Assembly: GCF_008764245.1 (NCBI RefSeq)
Contig: NZ_VTQV01000002.1
Coordinates: forward strand, 95,187 to 159,186
Direction: 5' to 3'
DNA length: 64,000 bases
Source of the DNA: Bacillus subtilis
GTDB taxonomy: Bacteria > Bacillota > Bacilli > Bacillales > Bacillaceae_C
The notes below the pieces were generated by a model. It made no database searches. It was not told the origin of the DNA and worked only from the letters and a program-made list of their open reading frames with translations. This document shows positions 59,434 through 64,000 of the stretch, piece by piece. The position numbers and the translations under genes are program-made. Each line of letters opens with the position of its first letter. Position 1 is the first letter of the stretch.

Positions 59434-60714
59434 TTGACGAAACCAAATTTTATTATTTTTTATTGTGATGATCTAGGATATGGTGATTTAGGATGTTATG
59501 GTTCAGAACATGTGAAAACGCCGAATATCGATAAGCTCGCGGAAGAAGGAATTCGATTTACGAATTGGTATTCCAATTCTCCGGTATGCTCACCATCTAG
59601 AGCCTCTTTGTTAACGGGAAAATACCCTGCCCGTACAGAGGTCGATCAAATTTTAAGTGGGAAAAGGGGGGCAGCTGGATTATCAGCAGACCATGAAACC
59701 CTCCCTTCCAAATTGAAAGCCAATGGATATCGCACAGCCATGTTCGGTAAATGGCATTTGGGAACGACTCCAGAAACGCGGCCCAATGCGCATGGCTTTG
59801 ATGAGTTCTATGGCTTTCATGCGGGCTGCATAGATTACTATTCTCATATTTTTTATTGGGAAAACCCACCTGTTCATGACCTTTGGCATAATGAAGAAGA
59901 GGTCTGGAACAATGGCGAATATATGACAGAATTAATTACGGAAAAAGCGGTCCAATTTATTCAAAATGAGCGTGAACAGGAGCAACCATTCTTCTTATAT
60001 GTTCCTTATAATGCTCCCCATTATCCTATGCATGCTCCAGAAAAATATATGGAACGATTTGCTCATTTGCCATGGGATCGCCAAGTCATGGCTGCGATGA
60101 TTTCCGCTGTCGATGATGGGGTCGGTGACATTGTCAATGCGCTAAAAAGAGTAGGAAAATATGAAAATACAATGATTTTCTTTTCCAGTGATAACGGCCC
60201 ATCTGCAGAAGTACGAAACTGGCTAGATGGTACAGAAGATAAGTATTATGGTGGAAGCGCTGGGATTTTCAGAGGTCACAAAGGAAGTTTATTTGATGGG
60301 GGCACCCGGGAACCCGCGATTTTAAGTTGTCCATCCCTTATCCCTGGCGGGCAAGTTTCCGATGAAATTGGCGTGATGATGGATATCTTCCCAACCTTTA
60401 TGTCCTTTGCCGATATCTCCATTGACAAAGAAACGATTGATGGCGATACGATTGTCGGGATGATCACGAAAAATGGAAAAAGCCCGCATGATCAGGTCTT
60501 TTGGGAATACAATGACCAACTTGCTGTGCGCCAAGGAAAATGGAAACTCGTTTTAAATGGAAAACTAGATTTTGAGAAAGTAGTGGAGGATACAGTTCAT
60601 CTGTCCAATCTTGAAGAAGATCCTAGTGAGCGCAACAATTTAGCTGCACAATATCCTGAATTGGTCGCGCAAATGAAAGCTGATCTACACGAATGGTATG
60701 AAAGTGTGAAATAG
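59434..60714 (+). CDS. Type I sulfatase, cytoplasmic, second
   Basis: A 426-residue sulfatase with IIFYCDDLGYGD at the N terminus and the canonical CSPSR motif with Cys52. GKWHLGTTP and FFSSDNGPSAE are further active-site segments. It is clearly distinct from sulfatase 1 and probably removes sulfate from a different position or sugar. It lacks a signal peptide. It starts with TTG behind ggaaggtgg. Confidence 0.92.
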   Translation: MTKPNFIIFYCDDLGYGDLGCYGSEHVKTPNIDKLAEEGIRFTNWYSNSPVCSPSRASLLTGKYPARTEVDQILSGKRGAAGLSADHETLPSKLKANGYRTAMFGKWHLGTTPETRPNAHGFDEFYGFHAGCIDYYSHIFYWENPPVHDLWHNEEEVWNNGEYMTELITEKAVQFIQNEREQEQPFFLYVPYNAPHYPMHAPEKYMERFAHLPWDRQVMAAMISAVDDGVGDIVNALKRVGKYENTMIFFSSDNGPSAEVRNWLDGTEDKYYGGSAGIFRGHKGSLFDGGTREPAILSCPSLIPGGQVSDEIGVMMDIFPTFMSFADISIDKETIDGDTIVGMITKNGKSPHDQVFWEYNDQLAVRQGKWKLVLNGKLDFEKVVEDTVHLSNLEEDPSERNNLAAQYPELVAQMKADLHEWYESVK

Positions 60715-60729
60715 ATAAGCTAGACTTTA

Positions 60730-60775
60730 AAAGGGAAACGCAACCTTGCCGCGGAAGGCGGGTGTTTCCCTTCAA
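60730..60775 (+). terminator. Terminator after sulfatase 2
   Basis: An aagggaaac / gtttccctt stem with inner pairing around ccgcgg. The T tract is weak. Confidence 0.6.
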
Positions 60776-60804
60776 AAGCTAAAATAGGCATTAAAAAAAT
60801 CATA

Positions 60805-60833
60805 TTTACAGCAAGATGGAAGCGTTATAAAAT
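60805..60833 (+). promoter_or_regulatory. Promoter of the fucosidase operon overlapped by a cre-like site
   Basis: TTTACA, 17 bp and TAAAAT. The sequence TGGAAGCGTTATAA (60817-60830) fits the CcpA consensus TGNAANCGNTNNCA with one mismatch and covers the -10 element, a position expected to repress. Confidence 0.55.
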
Positions 60834-60858
60834 CGGGGAATCTTAAGGAGGAATGAAA

Positions 60859-62253
60859 ATGGCAAACACACATGATGAAATCGATAAAACGGAACAAACG
60901 GAGGAAATTGAAAACGGTGTCCATCATTACAGTAGCGAAAAAAACTGGATAAAACCAGAGGAACCTGCGCTTTTGCAACAATTAGAATGGTTTAAGGACC
61001 AAAAGCTTGGCTTTATGATGCACTGGGGTCCCTATTCGCAATTAGGATTAGTCGAATCGTGGGCGCTGAGTGATGATGATGCTGATTGGTCACGAGAGGA
61101 TGTCGATTGGGAATCAGATCCTGAGGTTTTTAAGCGCCAGTATGTGGACTTGAATAAAAGTTTCAATCCTATCCGCTTCCAGCCGGAGGAATGGGCAGAG
61201 TTAGCGAAGGAAGCAGGGTTTAAATATTTTCTCTTTACGACAAAGCACCATGATGGCTTTTGTATGTGGGACACAAAGACAACGAATTACAAAATCACAG
61301 ATCCAAGTTGTCCATTCCATACACATCAATATGCCGATATTGTGAAACATGCTTTTAACGCATTCCGTGACAAAGGTTTGCCGATTGCTGCCTATTTCTC
61401 GAAAGCGGATTGGCATACACCGACATACTGGGCACCGAATATGGAGCGGGGAACAGAAATGTGGAGAGGGCCTTCCTATGATCCAGAAAAACATCCGGAA
61501 TTATGGGAGAAATTCGTGCAATTCACACATGAGCAAATGATGGAATTACTAACAGATTATGGACGAATTGAAGTACTTTGGTTAGATGCAGGTTGGGTAT
61601 CTGCAAAGAGTAAGCAAGATATACGTCTAGGGGAATTAGTGGAAAGAGCCCGGGAAAAACAGCCATGGCTACTGGCAGCTGATCGACTGATCGGTGGTCC
61701 TTATGAAAATATTATTACTCCAGAACAAGCGGTACCAGAGAAGCCAATGGATGTACCATGGGAAAGCTGCATTACAATGGGATCAGCCTTTTCGTTTAGA
61801 TATGAAGATGATTATAAATCAACGCGAGAATTAATTCATTTATTAATCGAAGTGATTTCCAAAGGTGGCAATCTTGCTTTGAATGTGGCAGCACAACCTG
61901 ATGGACGTTTACCAAGAGGGGCTATTAAGAGAATGAAAGAAATGGGAGCCTGGTTAAAAGTACACGGTGAAGCCGTATACGGTACGAGAATGTGTGCTCC
62001 TTACTTCCAAGGGAATATAGCTTTCACCAAAAAAGACAATACCGTTTACTGTTTTTATATGTATGAGAATGAGGATACACCTGTACAGCAGGAAGTTTTT
62101 ATACCTTATCCTGAAAAAGTTCATCGTGTAGAAATGGTAGAAGGTTCTAGACAAGTAGACTTTAAACAAACGGATACAGGAGTAGCGATTATCCTTCCTG
62201 CTGCAGAAAAAAGTAAAAATGCCCCTATTGCCCATGTATTTCGTTTTCAATAG
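60859..62253 (+). CDS. Alpha-L-fucosidase, GH29 family
   Basis: A 464-residue retaining alpha-L-fucosidase. The GH29 barrel shows GFMMHWGPYS (about 51-60), the TKHHDGFCMWDT segment (128-139) and the nucleophile Asp243 in VLWLDAGW. The acid/base residue cannot be assigned from sequence alone. There is no signal peptide, so it is cytoplasmic. ATG 60859, seven bases after aaggagg, is preferred to the ATG at 60853. It is followed 42 bp later by the mannosidase. Confidence 0.9.
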   Translation: MANTHDEIDKTEQTEEIENGVHHYSSEKNWIKPEEPALLQQLEWFKDQKLGFMMHWGPYSQLGLVESWALSDDDADWSREDVDWESDPEVFKRQYVDLNKSFNPIRFQPEEWAELAKEAGFKYFLFTTKHHDGFCMWDTKTTNYKITDPSCPFHTHQYADIVKHAFNAFRDKGLPIAAYFSKADWHTPTYWAPNMERGTEMWRGPSYDPEKHPELWEKFVQFTHEQMMELLTDYGRIEVLWLDAGWVSAKSKQDIRLGELVERAREKQPWLLAADRLIGGPYENIITPEQAVPEKPMDVPWESCITMGSAFSFRYEDDYKSTRELIHLLIEVISKGGNLALNVAAQPDGRLPRGAIKRMKEMGAWLKVHGEAVYGTRMCAPYFQGNIAFTKKDNTVYCFYMYENEDTPVQQEVFIPYPEKVHRVEMVEGSRQVDFKQTDTGVAIILPAAEKSKNAPIAHVFRFQ

Positions 62254-62295
62254 GATTTATTAGAAGACAATCGTTAAACAAGAGAGGAGAGACAA

Positions 62296-64000
62296 ATGAA
62301 ATATTCTATGTTTCTAGCGGAAAATTGGCGTTTCAGGCAGAGCGGCGAAGACAATTGGCTTCAAGCAAAGGTACCTGGCTGTGTACATACAGATTTATGG
62401 GAAAATCAAAAAATAGAAGATCCTTTTTATGGGAAAAACGAATTAGATTTGCAATGGATTGATAAGCAAGATTGGGAGTATGAAACGATCTTTGATCTAA
62501 CAGAGGAGCTTTTTCAGCAAAAAAATCTAGAAATTGTGTTTGAGGGTCTTGATACGTATGCGGATGTTTATTTGAATGGAAACAAGATTCTATCTGCGGA
62601 TAATATGTTTCGTACGTGGAAGGCAGATATAAAGCCTTATGCGAAAAAAGAGGAGAATCGATTGCTTGTATCCTTTCGATCACCAGTAAAAGAAGACCTT
62701 CCGAAGTTGGAAAGTCTTGGATATGGTTTACCAGCATCCAATGATCATTCAGAGGATGGCGGGTTAGGAGAAAAGAGGATTAGTATTTTTGCGCGTAAAG
62801 CTCCCTACCATTATGGCTGGGATTGGGGACCAAGATTTGTCACAAGTGGAATATGGAAACCCGTGCAAATTCATGGTTGGTCTGAGATTCACATAAAAGA
62901 TCTCTATATTCAGCAAAAAAAGGTAACAGCTGAGATGGCCCAATTGACTGCAAAAGTGGAAATAGAAGCAGACCAAGAGTGGGAAGGAAAGTTGCAGCTG
63001 GCAACGGAAGGTTTGGCTTCAGAGAAAAAAGTGCCGATTCGGAAGGGAAATCATACGATCGAGTTGGATTTCGAACTTGAAAATCCGAAATTGTGGTGGT
63101 GTCGCGGCCTTGGGGAGCCAAATCTTTATCAATTTACGATACGTTTTCAAAAAGGCGGCCAGACAATCGCGGAGAAGAAAGTACGGACAGGATTGCGTAC
63201 CATTCGCTTAGTAAGGGAAAAAGATGAAGTGGGAAAAAGCTTTTACTTTGAATTGAATGGTGTGCCTGTTTTCGCCAAGGGTGCGAATCATATTCCAAAT
63301 GATAGTTTTCTAACGAATATCACCTATGAACGCTATCGTCATGAAATTGCCAGTGCGGCGGAGTCTAATATGAACATGTTGCGCGTTTGGGGCGGTGGCA
63401 TTTATGAAGATGATACATTTTATGAATTATGTGATGAATACGGGATTATGGTTTGGCAAGATTTTATGTTTGCCTGCAGCATGTATCCTGGAGACCAAGC
63501 CTTCCTTGACAATGTGAAACGAGAAGCAGAAGAGAATGTAAAAAGATTGAGAAATCACCCTTCACTTGCGTTGTGGTGTGGCAATAATGAAATGGATTCA
63601 GCTTGGGCCCATTATATTGAACATATTGGCTGGGGTTGGAAGCAAGAATATACGCAAGAAATCCGCGAGAAAATCTGGGCTGACTATGAAGAAATTTTCC
63701 ATCATCTTTTACCAAAAGTCGTGCAAGATCATGCGCCTGAGGTCGATTATTGGCCATCCTCTCCAATGAGTGAATTAACCGGAGATGAACACCAGCATGC
63801 GACGTATACATCAACAAGTGGTGATATGCATTATTGGGATGTCTGGCATGGCGCGAAACCGTTAGAGGAATATAAAAAAGTCGTCGGTCGCTTTATGAGT
63901 GAGTATGGCTTTCAATCCTTCCCAGAGTTAAAAACAGTGCAAACCTATGCGGAAGAAACAGAGCTTGAATTAGAGTCTCCCGTGATGCTCCATCATCAAA
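62296..64000 (+). CDS. Beta-mannosidase, GH2 family (3' end outside the window)
   Basis: The first 568 codons of a GH2 enzyme with no stop before the window end. The N-terminal jelly-roll (KVPGCVHTDLWEN), the APYHYGWDWGPRFVTSG segment typical of beta-mannosidases, the acid/base Glu432 in CGNNEMDSAW and the nucleophile Glu536 in MSEYGFQS are visible. It lacks a signal peptide. An agaggaga site precedes the ATG. It probably removes terminal beta-mannose from the imported oligosaccharide in the cytoplasm. Confidence 0.92.
   Translation, partial: MKYSMFLAENWRFRQSGEDNWLQAKVPGCVHTDLWENQKIEDPFYGKNELDLQWIDKQDWEYETIFDLTEELFQQKNLEIVFEGLDTYADVYLNGNKILSADNMFRTWKADIKPYAKKEENRLLVSFRSPVKEDLPKLESLGYGLPASNDHSEDGGLGEKRISIFARKAPYHYGWDWGPRFVTSGIWKPVQIHGWSEIHIKDLYIQQKKVTAEMAQLTAKVEIEADQEWEGKLQLATEGLASEKKVPIRKGNHTIELDFELENPKLWWCRGLGEPNLYQFTIRFQKGGQTIAEKKVRTGLRTIRLVREKDEVGKSFYFELNGVPVFAKGANHIPNDSFLTNITYERYRHEIASAAESNMNMLRVWGGGIYEDDTFYELCDEYGIMVWQDFMFACSMYPGDQAFLDNVKREAEENVKRLRNHPSLALWCGNNEMDSAWAHYIEHIGWGWKQEYTQEIREKIWADYEEIFHHLLPKVVQDHAPEVDYWPSSPMSELTGDEHQHATYTSTSGDMHYWDVWHGAKPLEEYKKVVGRFMSEYGFQSFPELKTVQTYAEETELELESPVMLHHQ

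Overview
The window is a stretch of chromosome from a spore-forming, flagellated Bacillaceae bacterium (Bacillus sensu lato). The gene order over the first 46 kb follows the Bacillus subtilis rpoE-spo0F-fbaA-murA-rho-rpmE-tdk-prfA-prmC-spoIIR-ywlC...glyA-upp-atp-ywmB-murAA-spoIID-spoIIQ-spoIIID-mbl-flhO-flhP-fabZ-ssbB-ywqA backbone. GGAGG-type ribosome binding sites, frequent TTG/GTG starts, sporulation genes and candidate sigma-H, sigma-F and sigma-E promoters all fit. The species cannot be named from the sequence alone.

Layout. 1-7.9 kb: RNA polymerase delta, a candidate pyrG leader whose gene is absent, ywjG, spo0F, fbaA, a first murA, rho, rpmE, tdk. 8-20 kb: prfA-prmC, spoIIR, a DnaA-box cluster, ywlC-mntP-ywlE, a chemoreceptor, rpiB-ywlG, glyA, upp, mnaA. 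20-27.3 kb: the complete F-type ATP synthase operon atpIBEFHAGDC, interrupted between atpA and atpG by a small palindromic element. 27.4-38.5 kb: ywzB, ywmB, a second murA, sporulation and cell-shape genes (spoIID, spoIIQ, a usd-like leader ORF, spoIIID, mbl), flagellar rod/hook genes, fabZ and an Asn/Asp-rich lipoprotein. 38.7-46.6 kb: a Rpn-type nuclease, a broken gene, ywpF, competence ssbB behind four phased ComK AT-boxes, and the ywqB-ywqA SWIM/SNF2 pair. 46.7-64 kb: an accessory carbohydrate locus containing a YesL-like protein, a membrane AraC-type regulator, two ABC permeases, three tandem paralogous binding lipoproteins, two sulfatases, a GH29 fucosidase and a GH2 beta-mannosidase that runs off the end.

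The glycan locus reads as one pathway. A membrane AraC regulator senses the sugar. Lipoprotein-dependent ABC import (with no ATPase gene here) brings in a sulfated oligosaccharide. Cytoplasmic sulfatases, a fucosidase and a mannosidase, all without signal peptides, then take it apart. Several cre-like sites suggest CcpA control.

The most unusual content lies between genes. (i) A modular hairpin family has a nearly constant AGGAY loop and stems that change by compensating substitutions. (ii) A small element with inverted ends TGTTCAAAAAG occurs in three copies. (iii) A roughly 150-bp structured repeat occurs seven times. (iv) There is a 5 x 52-bp hairpin array behind spoIID and a 14 x 20-bp array between the permease and binding-protein genes.
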